A stretch of DNA of 50,839 nucleotides from a virus. Every line of letters begins with the position of its first letter. The first letter of the stretch is position 1. Below the pieces are notes generated by a model. That model did not search any database. It worked only from the letters and a program-made list of their open reading frames with translations, and had not been told where the DNA came from. A program made the translations under genes and the position numbers. This document shows, one piece after another, positions 16,375 through 24,074 of the stretch. The DNA is taken from positions 1 to 50,839 of the IMG/VR virus record IMGVR_UViG_3300018063_000018; one strand, written 5' to 3'.

Positions 16375-17283
16375 ATGGAAAATATAGCTGTAAATACTTC
16401 ACCTACTGATCTAGAATATATTAGAATAAATAAAATAGAGTGCTATACAGCTACCTCTGTTAGCGTATTTATGGACAATGTTAAAAAAAATGTAAAAAGA
16501 GGACTCAAAAGATTTCATGAAATGGAGTCTTTTCAAAAGATAAAGGGCAATGAAAACCCCATAGCTCTTATAGGTGGGGGGCCTTCTATAAAGCTAGAAC
16601 TAGATAGGATTATAGATTTTAAATTATCTGGTTACCCCGTAATAGCCTGTGGGTCGTCTTATGATTGGCTAGTAGATAGCGGAGTTATACCTGATTACTG
16701 TACAATATGCGACCCTGACCCTGTTACGATTAACTATCTCAAAAAAGCACACAAAGATACTACATATTTAGTAGCGTCATCTTGTGATGAAGTTGTTTTT
16801 GACTATTTAAAAAATTATAATGTATATTTATGGCATTGTCATAGTGACGAAAGAGCAGCAGAAGTATCTAAATTAGATAGTGAAGTTGGAGTTATTTACC
16901 AAGGCATATCTGGGGGGTGCACAGTTGGTTTAAGGTCTATCTGCATATCTATGATGCTCGGATATACAAATATACATTTTTGGGGGTTTGATAGCTGCAT
17001 GGGAGAAGAAAATGAACACCATGCGTATGGTTTTAGTGACAAAGCAGAAATTGCTGGGCTAGGTAATTTTTACGATATTAAAGTAGGAAGCTACCAAAAT
17101 GTGCATAAAGACTCTAAAGTCTATAATTGTGCTGGTTATCATTTAGCCCAGGCTTTTCATTTTGAAAGATTTTATAGTGTTTTTCATATATGTTTTATAC
17201 CTACATTCCACGGTGGAGGTTTAATAGCTGACGTATGTAGAAATATGCAAGAACACATGAAACTAAACACGAAAGCAGCCTAG
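16375..17283 (+). CDS. DUF115 (MptE/Maf-like) protein 1, possible nonulosonate transferase
   Basis: The 302-aa product has the DUF115 core: PIALIGGGPSIKLELDRI near residues 61-78, VIACGSSYDWLVDSGVIPD, CTICDPDPVTINYL and GGCTVGLRSICISMMLGYTN, then FWGFDSCMG. This fold is shared by archaeal MptE pterin kinases and by Maf flagellin glycosyltransferases that transfer pseudaminic or legionaminic acid. The GGGPS and CDPD motifs fit nucleotide-linked substrate binding. It lies directly after capsid and decoration genes and has a paralogue at 18032-18859. Given the pseudaminate-type operon at 33839-42263, glycosylation of virion proteins is my inference; the family match is the firm part. Confidence 0.8.
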   Translation: MENIAVNTSPTDLEYIRINKIECYTATSVSVFMDNVKKNVKRGLKRFHEMESFQKIKGNENPIALIGGGPSIKLELDRIIDFKLSGYPVIACGSSYDWLVDSGVIPDYCTICDPDPVTINYLKKAHKDTTYLVASSCDEVVFDYLKNYNVYLWHCHSDERAAEVSKLDSEVGVIYQGISGGCTVGLRSICISMMLGYTNIHFWGFDSCMGEENEHHAYGFSDKAEIAGLGNFYDIKVGSYQNVHKDSKVYNCAGYHLAQAFHFERFYSVFHICFIPTFHGGGLIADVCRNMQEHMKLNTKAA

Positions 17284-17292
17284 GAAAATAAA

Positions 17293-18039
17293 ATGAGTGA
17301 TTTTGCTAAGCCGACTGGTGTAAATTGGGCTGGGTCTCACTACGGAACTGTTAGATTTGGCGAAGATAATCAAAAAGTAGTTGTTTTTTATACTAGGCCA
17401 GTGGAAAATCCAGCTAAATCTATGGAAGTTGGCGCCGGGGCCAGACATTTTGAAAACAAAATTTTTATCAGGATACATGAGCCGGGGGAAAGATTAAATA
17501 TAGTAGATAGGCCTGTTTTAGACGTGGACAAAGATAGATTTCCCGTACAGTGGTCTAGATTTGTTCAAAATGAAACACAAATTCCCGATGGGACCCCTAT
17601 AGATTTGTTGTTTCCTAATAATCCAGCTGTAGCTGAGAATCTTAAGGGGTATGGTATATATACAATTCAACAGTGCTCTAAATTAACTGCCAATGCTGTT
17701 GATAATATAGGGATGGGCGGGCAAGAATATGTGAATATAGCTAAGTCGTATTTAGAAAACGCATCTGATGGCACTGCTTTTCTAAAGCTTCAAGATGAAA
17801 TAACAAAACTTAAACAGGTTCTTAAAATAAGGGATGACCAAGTATCTAAATTGATATCTCAAGTTGATCAATTAATAGCAGCTACTAGAAATCCAGACAT
17901 GAATAAGCTTCAGCCTCCATTTGATCCTAGTCACGATGTACAGGCTGAAAGAATAAATAGCTTGCACGTTACTAGTGATGTAGCTAAGCGTAGGGGTAGG
18001 AAACCAGTTGCACAAGTAGAAGACCAGATTAATGATTAA
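17293..18039 (+). CDS. Virion-module protein with HhH-like and coiled-coil regions
   Basis: The 248-aa product has a beta-rich first half (HYGTVRFGEDNQKVVVFYTR), a helical segment like a helix-hairpin-helix (KGYGIYTIQQCSKLTANAVD, NIGMGGQEYVN), a coiled coil near 165-195 (LQDEITKLKQVLKIRDDQVS) and a basic tail (AKRRGRKPV). Proteins of this layout occur beside head genes in several phages with no known function. It is wedged between the two DUF115 genes and overlaps the second by 8 bases, so the three are likely co-expressed. Confidence 0.65.
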   Translation: MSDFAKPTGVNWAGSHYGTVRFGEDNQKVVVFYTRPVENPAKSMEVGAGARHFENKIFIRIHEPGERLNIVDRPVLDVDKDRFPVQWSRFVQNETQIPDGTPIDLLFPNNPAVAENLKGYGIYTIQQCSKLTANAVDNIGMGGQEYVNIAKSYLENASDGTAFLKLQDEITKLKQVLKIRDDQVSKLISQVDQLIAATRNPDMNKLQPPFDPSHDVQAERINSLHVTSDVAKRRGRKPVAQVEDQIND

Positions 18040-18859
18040 AATAGATGAGTGCAACGTTACTACTGCTAAATCTACGGATGAAATTATTGCAAATATAAAG
18101 GAAAATGTTAAACATAATTATTTTGAAGTTACAAATAGTGGCTTTTGGAGAGAGAGCGTACCAATTGCAATAGTTGGAGGTGGCCCATCTCTTAAATTAA
18201 CTATTAAAGAATTAAAGCAATATAATAAATTAACAGTCTTCGGGCCCTATAGACAGATTGTAGCTTGTGGCTCATCACATGATTATTTAATTGAAAATAA
18301 AATATACCCCAATATATGCGTAGTGTGTGATCCAGATGAGATAATGATTAATTATTTGCAAAAACCGTGTAGTGCAACTATTTATTTATTAGCCTCACAA
18401 TGTCATCCAAGTATATTTAAACATTTAGAAAAATATACCTCTTGTATTTGGCATGCAGGGGGTAATAATTTTGACATTTCTGAATTTGGCAATAGAGCAG
18501 TTATCGGTGGAGGCTGTACAGTTGGAACTAGAGCCATTTGCCTTGCACTTGGTATGGGCTTTAATAATTTACACCTTTTTGGCTTCGATACTTGTCTTGA
18601 TGAAAATTTTAAACACCATGCGTATGAATTTACTGACCCTGAAAAAGAAACAATAGGCAATATTACGGAGATTAGGCTAGGGGGGCCTGAAGGCAAAAAG
18701 TTTTACGTAGCTGGATACCACTTAGGACAGTTGTTTGATTTTCAAAAAATGTTGCGAATTTACGCGGATAGAATGCAAATTACAGTACACGGCGGTGGTT
18801 TATTAGCACATTTAATGGATTTAGCTAAAAAGGAATGTTTAAATGACAAAGAAAACTGA
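18032..18859 (+). CDS. DUF115 (MptE/Maf-like) protein 2
   Basis: This 275-aa paralogue keeps every block of the first copy in order: PIAIVGGGPSLKLTIKEL, IVACGSSHDYLIENKIYPN, CVVCDPDEIMINYLQ, GGCTVGTRAICLALGMGF, HLFGFDTCLDENFKHHAYEF and a final HGGGLLAHL. Conservation of all motifs suggests both copies are active and may have different acceptors or donor sugars. It overlaps the upstream gene by 8 bases and the downstream virion gene by 17, so it is embedded in the structural operon. A transferase role is inferred, as for its partner. Confidence 0.8.
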   Translation: MIKIDECNVTTAKSTDEIIANIKENVKHNYFEVTNSGFWRESVPIAIVGGGPSLKLTIKELKQYNKLTVFGPYRQIVACGSSHDYLIENKIYPNICVVCDPDEIMINYLQKPCSATIYLLASQCHPSIFKHLEKYTSCIWHAGGNNFDISEFGNRAVIGGGCTVGTRAICLALGMGFNNLHLFGFDTCLDENFKHHAYEFTDPEKETIGNITEIRLGGPEGKKFYVAGYHLGQLFDFQKMLRIYADRMQITVHGGGLLAHLMDLAKKECLNDKEN

Positions 18860-19268
18860 TTTAATGGGCCTAGGGATGCAGCCATTTATGGCTGATCTAC
18901 TTGGTGATACGCCTACGTTATTTACAGCCGTGGGTACAGTTGTTGGAAGTGCGGCACAGATTCCAGGTACTCAGTTTACTACTATCGTTAATACTGGAAC
19001 TAGCGCCGTAAAGCTTCCTAAAATAGGCGGTGAAGGCCCGGCAGGTGGCGGGCAGCTGGGTAGTGAATATAGAGTTGTAAATCTTAGTGCTGCAATTATT
19101 AGTGTGTTTGCAGCTAATAATGATTTAGGTAGTGTTGTTACTTTTTTTGGTAGCTTAGTATCTATAGCGGGTACAACTGGATTGAGTGTAGAAAGAGGTA
19201 GAACTCTTATTAGTTATCCGCTTACAGTGAGTACTTGGGCTGTACTCGGAAGTGCGAATACTAATTAA
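18843..19268 (+). CDS. Small virion protein, decoration-like
   Basis: The 141-aa product starts MTKKTDLMGLGMQPFMADLL and continues as a Gly/Ala/Val/Thr-rich beta domain (AVGTVVGSAAQIPGTQFTTI, LPKIGGEGPAGGG). Such short proteins after capsid genes in short-tailed phages are usually virion components. There is no signal peptide and no enzyme motif. It overlaps the second DUF115 gene by 17 bases and so is another possible acceptor for modification. Confidence 0.6.
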   Translation: MTKKTDLMGLGMQPFMADLLGDTPTLFTAVGTVVGSAAQIPGTQFTTIVNTGTSAVKLPKIGGEGPAGGGQLGSEYRVVNLSAAIISVFAANNDLGSVVTFFGSLVSIAGTTGLSVERGRTLISYPLTVSTWAVLGSANTN

Positions 19269-19303
19269 TTTTAGTCTCTTTGACTTAAATATATGGTATT
19301 GGT

Positions 19304-20272
19304 ATGCCAGGTCAAAACAGAACTTTATTAAATATCATAAACGCTGTGCAACGGGAATTTGGGCTTCAGATCACTACTGCTGTTATTAGCAGTACTGATC
19401 CCAATGCTGTTCAGTTGTTGGGGTTTGCACAATCAGAAATAGAAGAATTAGGTAAAAAACACGACTGGACTGCTTTAACGTTTGAATATAATTTAGCAGT
19501 TAACCCTCCTTTAGAAACTACTGGGAATACAACTGATAATAGCCCCATTATAACTGGTATTCCAAGCACTGCAACACTATCTGCTAATTATTTTTCAGTA
19601 AGTGGCGATAATGTACCTGTAGGCGCTAGGATATTATCTGTGGATAGCGCAACTCAAGTTACTTTAACTATGGAGATTACCGGCACTGAAATCGGCGCAG
19701 ACTTGATTTTTTCTCAAGATATGTATCCCGAGCCTAGCGATTTTGATCATTTTATTAATCAGACTTGGTGGGATAGAACAAATAGGTGGAGTTTACTTGG
19801 GCCACTGTCACCACAAATAGACCAATGGCATTTATCTGGTATAGTAGCGACTGGTCCTCGTAGATATTTCAGGCAAGTAGGCCCATTCCCGAATAATTAT
19901 AGAATTTGGCCACCGCCTGCTGAAATTACTGATCCACTGCAAATAGTTTTTGAATATCAATCTCAAAATAGAGTCAGGGTAGCAGGCTCTACTACGAGTT
20001 TTGCATTTTTGTGGGCTACTGATACCGATATTCCGCTATTAGATGATCGTGCCATTATAATGGGTATAAAGTGGCGATTTTGGGAGCAAAAAGGGTTTAA
20101 TTGGCTAAGTAAAAGAAAAGAATATGATGACTACGTTGAGAGATTAATGGCTCGGGATGGCGGCGCGCCAACATTAAGTTTATCATCTCAGCCGCAGAGT
20201 GTATTAATTAGTCCAAGTAATGTTCAAGACGGGTACTATCCATCTGGCACAGATACCAGCATGGGGCAATAA
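19304..20272 (+). CDS. Putative head-to-tail adaptor (gp4-like position)
   Basis: The 322-aa product has a helical N-terminus (RTLLNIINAVQREFGLQ, LLGFAQSEIEELGKKHDWTA) and a beta middle, with WPPPAEITDPLQIVFEYQSQ and a helical end (DRAIIMGIKWRFWEQKGFNW). This pattern matches the adaptor proteins of short-tailed phages that bind below the portal and carry the tail hub. The tail hub-like gene follows, separated only by an inserted HNH gene. Exact homology to P22 gp4 is not claimed; it is longer. Confidence 0.6.
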   Translation: MPGQNRTLLNIINAVQREFGLQITTAVISSTDPNAVQLLGFAQSEIEELGKKHDWTALTFEYNLAVNPPLETTGNTTDNSPIITGIPSTATLSANYFSVSGDNVPVGARILSVDSATQVTLTMEITGTEIGADLIFSQDMYPEPSDFDHFINQTWWDRTNRWSLLGPLSPQIDQWHLSGIVATGPRRYFRQVGPFPNNYRIWPPPAEITDPLQIVFEYQSQNRVRVAGSTTSFAFLWATDTDIPLLDDRAIIMGIKWRFWEQKGFNWLSKRKEYDDYVERLMARDGGAPTLSLSSQPQSVLISPSNVQDGYYPSGTDTSMGQ

Positions 20273-20785
20273 ATGCCGTCTAAAAGAGTAAAAGGCGCTG
20301 AGGCTAAAAATTCAGAAGAATTTAAAGAATATATATTAAAGACATTTCAAGTGAATATAGAAAAAGGGCTGGTTGAAGGCAAAGGACTTTATTATAAAGT
20401 TCATGTTGAAATAGCGTATAAAGCTAAAAGATCGGTGATATCATTATCCCATTTAGTTTGGTTTTTAACACATAAAAAATGGCCTAAAGATAAACACCAC
20501 ATTGATCATAAAGATGGAAATCCTTTAAACAATAGACCGGATAACTTAGATGAATTAACTATAGAGGAGCATACTAATAAAAAATATGGTGATAACATTG
20601 GGGTATCTAAATCATATAGAAAACAAGCAAAAGGTTGGGTTATAATAAGAAGAATTAAAGCAGATACAAAAAGTGGCGTTACTAGTATATATTTAGGAAC
20701 TTTTAAAACTGAAATTGAAGCAGATAATTTTGTGAAGGAATATAAAATATTTGCTAGAGATTACGATGCATTGGAAGATATATAA
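20273..20785 (+). CDS. HNH homing endonuclease inserted between tail genes
   Basis: The 170-aa product contains SLSHLVWFLTHKKWPKDKHH, IDHKDGNPLNNRPDNLDELT and a C-terminal AP2-like stretch (YLGTFKTEIEADNFVKEY). It starts at the first base after the adaptor stop and its stop overlaps the next start (TAATG), so it was inserted without disturbing tail genes. It resembles the HNH gene at 54-596. Lower GC and Lys-rich composition set it apart from its neighbours. Confidence 0.85.
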   Translation: MPSKRVKGAEAKNSEEFKEYILKTFQVNIEKGLVEGKGLYYKVHVEIAYKAKRSVISLSHLVWFLTHKKWPKDKHHIDHKDGNPLNNRPDNLDELTIEEHTNKKYGDNIGVSKSYRKQAKGWVIIRRIKADTKSGVTSIYLGTFKTEIEADNFVKEYKIFARDYDALEDI

Positions 20786-22476
20786 TGTCAATAATTCAAC
20801 GATATGTCAATAAAAATCATTCTGAATTGCTGGCTGGGAAATTACCATATTTCGCTCACGACGTTGAATCTAAACTTATCGGTGCACCTGTTGGTGGATG
20901 GGATGCCATTTCTCCATTGTCCAATATGGAGCCCAAATACGCCGTAGTTTTAGATAATTTTGTTCCTCGCCCTGGTTGGTGTGAAATTCGCGGCGGATAT
21001 AACGCTTGGGTTCAAGCTATAGGATCGTCTGTTGAAACTTTAATGACCTATAGACCATCCGGGGCATCACAACAATTATTTGCTGCATCGGATACAACAA
21101 TTTGGGATGTAAGTTCTAACGGGATAGCCACTGTAGAAGTTTCTAGTTTAAATAGCGCCAGGTTTCAACACACTAATTTTACACCTGCCGGGGGTGCTAA
21201 TTATTTATACGCAGTAAATGGTGCAAATACTCCACTACTGTATAATGGTACTGTTTGGAGCAACCCAGCTATCACAGGCGTAACTGCTTCTACACTAATA
21301 AATATAAATATACATAAAAGAAGGGTGTGGTTTATAGAAGCTAATAGTACAAGAGCTTGGTACTTAGCTACTGATGCGATTCAGGGAACAGCAAACGTAT
21401 TTGATCTAGGTGCGTTTATGTCTAAAGGCGGTTCTTTAACTGCCATGGGAACTTGGACAGTAGATGGTGGGAACGGTCCAGACGATTTAGCTGTATTTAT
21501 ATCGAGTGAAGGACAATTAATAGTATATAAAGGTACTGACCCCGCTAATGCTAACGCCTGGGCGCTTGTTGGTGTATTTAATGGACCTAAACCACTTTCT
21601 AGAAGGTGTTTATTGCCATATGGATCAGATTTAGTAATTATAACATTAGAGGGGTTAATACCCATATCTAAATCTTTACCGTTTGATCCTTCAGGAGTTA
21701 GAAGCGTAGCACTTACAAATAGAATACAAAATGCTATGCTTAGTGCTGCACAGATAGGCAAAGATTTATTTGGTTGGCAGGCTATATCATTTCCCCAACA
21801 AAGTTTATTGGTAATGAATGTTCCAGTGCAGGAGTTAGCGTCTCAAAACCAATTTGTTATGAATAGTATAACGGGGGGATGGTTTAGAATTACAGGATGG
21901 GGGGCTAACTGTTTTGAAATTTTTAACGATAGTCTATATTTCGGTGACAACGATGGTAATGTTAATCTAGCATATGCAGGCTCTACTGATCTAATTACAG
22001 CTATACCTGGAACTTTAAAGTGTGCATTTAATTATTTTGATGATCCAGGTAGAAATAAATATATGAGTATGTTGCGGCCTATGTTGGTCGCAGATGGTTC
22101 AATTACTCCGTCAATAGGCGTAGACGTTGATTTTGGAGATGTATCGCTTACTGCATCAGTCACTATATTAACACCGTCTGGCGCCATGTGGGATGTAAAT
22201 TTGTGGGATAATGCTATTTGGTCCTCTGGCACTGTAACTGTGTTAAATTGGTTGACTGTTGGTGTTATAGGTGTTGCGCTGGCCATAAAAATGGCGGTTA
22301 ATTTAGCCGGGAGTGCTTCTAGTACTTCGCTTATAACCAGCAGTGTTTTTGATACAGGTGTATTCGATGCTATGGTTTTTGATGGTAACGGAGCGGTTAC
22401 CGCAAGCGGAGCTGGGGCATCTGTATTTAGAATAAACGCATTTGAAGCCATAATGGAGTTCGGCGGTGCGTTGTAA
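20785..22476 (+). CDS. Putative tail hub / DNA-stabilisation protein (gp10-like)
   Basis: The 563-aa product starts with a segment found in many short-tailed phages (LIGAPVGGWDAISPLSNMEP, KYAVVLDNFVPRPGWCEIRG) and continues as a repeating beta pattern (LFAASDTTIWDVSSNG, YLYAVNGANTPLLYNG, LIVYKGTDPANANAW), consistent with a beta propeller. Such proteins plug the portal and adaptor and hold packaged DNA, like P22 gp10. The place downstream of the adaptor supports this. No catalytic motif is seen. Confidence 0.7.
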   Translation: MSIIQRYVNKNHSELLAGKLPYFAHDVESKLIGAPVGGWDAISPLSNMEPKYAVVLDNFVPRPGWCEIRGGYNAWVQAIGSSVETLMTYRPSGASQQLFAASDTTIWDVSSNGIATVEVSSLNSARFQHTNFTPAGGANYLYAVNGANTPLLYNGTVWSNPAITGVTASTLININIHKRRVWFIEANSTRAWYLATDAIQGTANVFDLGAFMSKGGSLTAMGTWTVDGGNGPDDLAVFISSEGQLIVYKGTDPANANAWALVGVFNGPKPLSRRCLLPYGSDLVIITLEGLIPISKSLPFDPSGVRSVALTNRIQNAMLSAAQIGKDLFGWQAISFPQQSLLVMNVPVQELASQNQFVMNSITGGWFRITGWGANCFEIFNDSLYFGDNDGNVNLAYAGSTDLITAIPGTLKCAFNYFDDPGRNKYMSMLRPMLVADGSITPSIGVDVDFGDVSLTASVTILTPSGAMWDVNLWDNAIWSSGTVTVLNWLTVGVIGVALAIKMAVNLAGSASSTSLITSSVFDTGVFDAMVFDGNGAVTASGAGASVFRINAFEAIMEFGGAL

Positions 22477-22482
22477 ACCAGT

Positions 22483-22911
22483 ATGAAATTTGTTAGTGGT
22501 AATTCTGAAGATGATATTGGTAAATGGCTTGCTAATTTTTACAAAGAAAATACAGGACTTAAGCTATACATGCCTTATTCTGCCATTGGAGCACATGATA
22601 ATTTTAACCTTATTGGTGTTGCGATATTTACTGATTATAATGGAAGTAATATAGAGCTACATGGCTACGGTCCAGGGTGTTTTACTAGAAAATCAATTAA
22701 ATATTTATTCAATTATGTTTTTAACGAATTAGGGTGTAACATACTACGGGCTAGACCATCTATTAAAAACAAAAAAGCAATACGTATGCTGTGTAAATTA
22801 GGTTTCAAAATTGAATGCAAATTAGACGATTACATTGATAAAAATGAAGATGCTATAATGTATAAATATAAAAGAAGCTGGGCAAAAAGGTGGATTAATG
22901 TCAGCACCTAA
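22483..22911 (+). CDS. GNAT-like acetyltransferase domain protein in tail module
   Basis: The 142-aa product ends in a typical GNAT segment: ARPSIKNKKAIRMLCKLGFK followed by a final strand, with a preceding helix (SIKYLFNYVFNELGCN). The acetyl-CoA loop (R/QxxGxG/A) is not obvious and is replaced by GPGCFTRKSIKY. Small GNAT-fold proteins often lie next to tail hub genes in podoviruses with unknown substrates. It overlaps the next gene by 14 bases. Confidence 0.65.
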   Translation: MKFVSGNSEDDIGKWLANFYKENTGLKLYMPYSAIGAHDNFNLIGVAIFTDYNGSNIELHGYGPGCFTRKSIKYLFNYVFNELGCNILRARPSIKNKKAIRMLCKLGFKIECKLDDYIDKNEDAIMYKYKRSWAKRWINVST

Positions 22912-23746
22912 AGTGCCTAAACCCGCTAGCCCACAATCTGTGGCCGCTTCGCAGATGGGGATAAATCAAGCTGCTTTGACTGGTACGCAGTCTGCTCAGC
23001 AGACTGGCCAAGCCACACCATATGGTGGGTTACAGTATATACAGACTGGCGTGGACGCTAACGGGGTTCCACAATTTACCGCTATAAGTCAGTTATCCCC
23101 CGAACAACAAGCTATTTTAGGTAATTTACAAGGTACTCAACAAACATTAGGGGATACAGGTAACGCGCTATCCACTGCGGCTAGTGGGATGTACCAGCAA
23201 CCTCCTGATTTTTCTGAGACTGCTGGTACTCAAACTAAAATAAATATGGATCGTCAACTTGCTTATTTGACTCCATATTTTACACAACAAGGCGAGCAAC
23301 TAGATAATCAGCTAAGAAATCAGGGATTGGTTCCAGGTTCGCAGGCCTACGATAGAGCAATGCGAACTATGCAAGATAACCAAAACCAATCTATAATGAA
23401 ATTCCTTAATGATACACAAGGGCAATCTTTCCAGCAAGCTGTTACTCAATTTGAACAGCCACTTAAAACATTGGGTGGGATATTTGGTCTTACGCAACCA
23501 GCATCACTTCCAAGTAATTTAATCAATACTCCTAAGCCTGCATTAGCGGGAGCTGATTTTGTTGGTGCAAATACTGCCTATAATCAAGCTCAAATGCAAG
23601 TTTACCAAGCTAAATTAGCTCAACATAACGCAATGATGCAGGGAATATTTGGAATAGCTAGCACAGCGATGGGTATGCCGGGTATGACTATGGGGTCGAT
23701 AGGTGGAATGACAGGTGCGCCAAGTATGACGCCGATGGGAGTATAA
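22898..23746 (+). CDS. Putative internal virion or tail protein
   Basis: The 282-aa product is rich in Gln, Ala, Gly and Met. It has a conserved-looking helical core (DRQLAYLTPYFTQQGEQLDN, GLVPGSQAYDRAMRTMQDNQ) and a hydrophobic Gly/Met-rich end (GIFGIASTAMGMPGMTMGSI). Proteins of this type lie after the tail hub in short-tailed phages and are often ejected with DNA or form the tail distal part. Function is inferred from that pattern. Confidence 0.6.
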   Translation: MSAPKVPKPASPQSVAASQMGINQAALTGTQSAQQTGQATPYGGLQYIQTGVDANGVPQFTAISQLSPEQQAILGNLQGTQQTLGDTGNALSTAASGMYQQPPDFSETAGTQTKINMDRQLAYLTPYFTQQGEQLDNQLRNQGLVPGSQAYDRAMRTMQDNQNQSIMKFLNDTQGQSFQQAVTQFEQPLKTLGGIFGLTQPASLPSNLINTPKPALAGADFVGANTAYNQAQMQVYQAKLAQHNAMMQGIFGIASTAMGMPGMTMGSIGGMTGAPSMTPMGV

Positions 23747-23747
23747 C

Positions 23748-24074
23748 ATGAATCCAGATAATCAAGCTATATTAGAGGCTATATTGGGTACTGGGGCTAA
23801 AATGCAGCCTAGTACTATGGGAACTGGCATAACAGGCGATCCGTCATATACTCAACAAACTGGTGGTCAATTACCGACAATGGGCAATCCATTGGATGCC
23901 AATCCTAGTTTTATGCAAACTATTCAAAGATTTTTTGGTGGGCCACAATCAAATTCTGGTAATATTCCACAATCGCCAATTAGACACACTGTTGGCAGGG
24001 ATAGCTGGTCTAGTGGAATGGGTCTAGATCACGGAACTATAATGAATAATATAGGCTTAGGAGGTAACAGATAA
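23748..24074 (+). CDS. Small Gly/Gln-rich virion-module protein (108 aa)
   Basis: The start follows the previous stop by one base. The protein has a short helix (NPDNQAILEAILGTGAKMQ) and a low-complexity Gly/Pro/Gln region. It overlaps the next ATG by one base (TAATG). No family is recognised; it is probably an internal virion or assembly component. Confidence 0.6.
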   Translation: MNPDNQAILEAILGTGAKMQPSTMGTGITGDPSYTQQTGGQLPTMGNPLDANPSFMQTIQRFFGGPQSNSGNIPQSPIRHTVGRDSWSSGMGLDHGTIMNNIGLGGNR

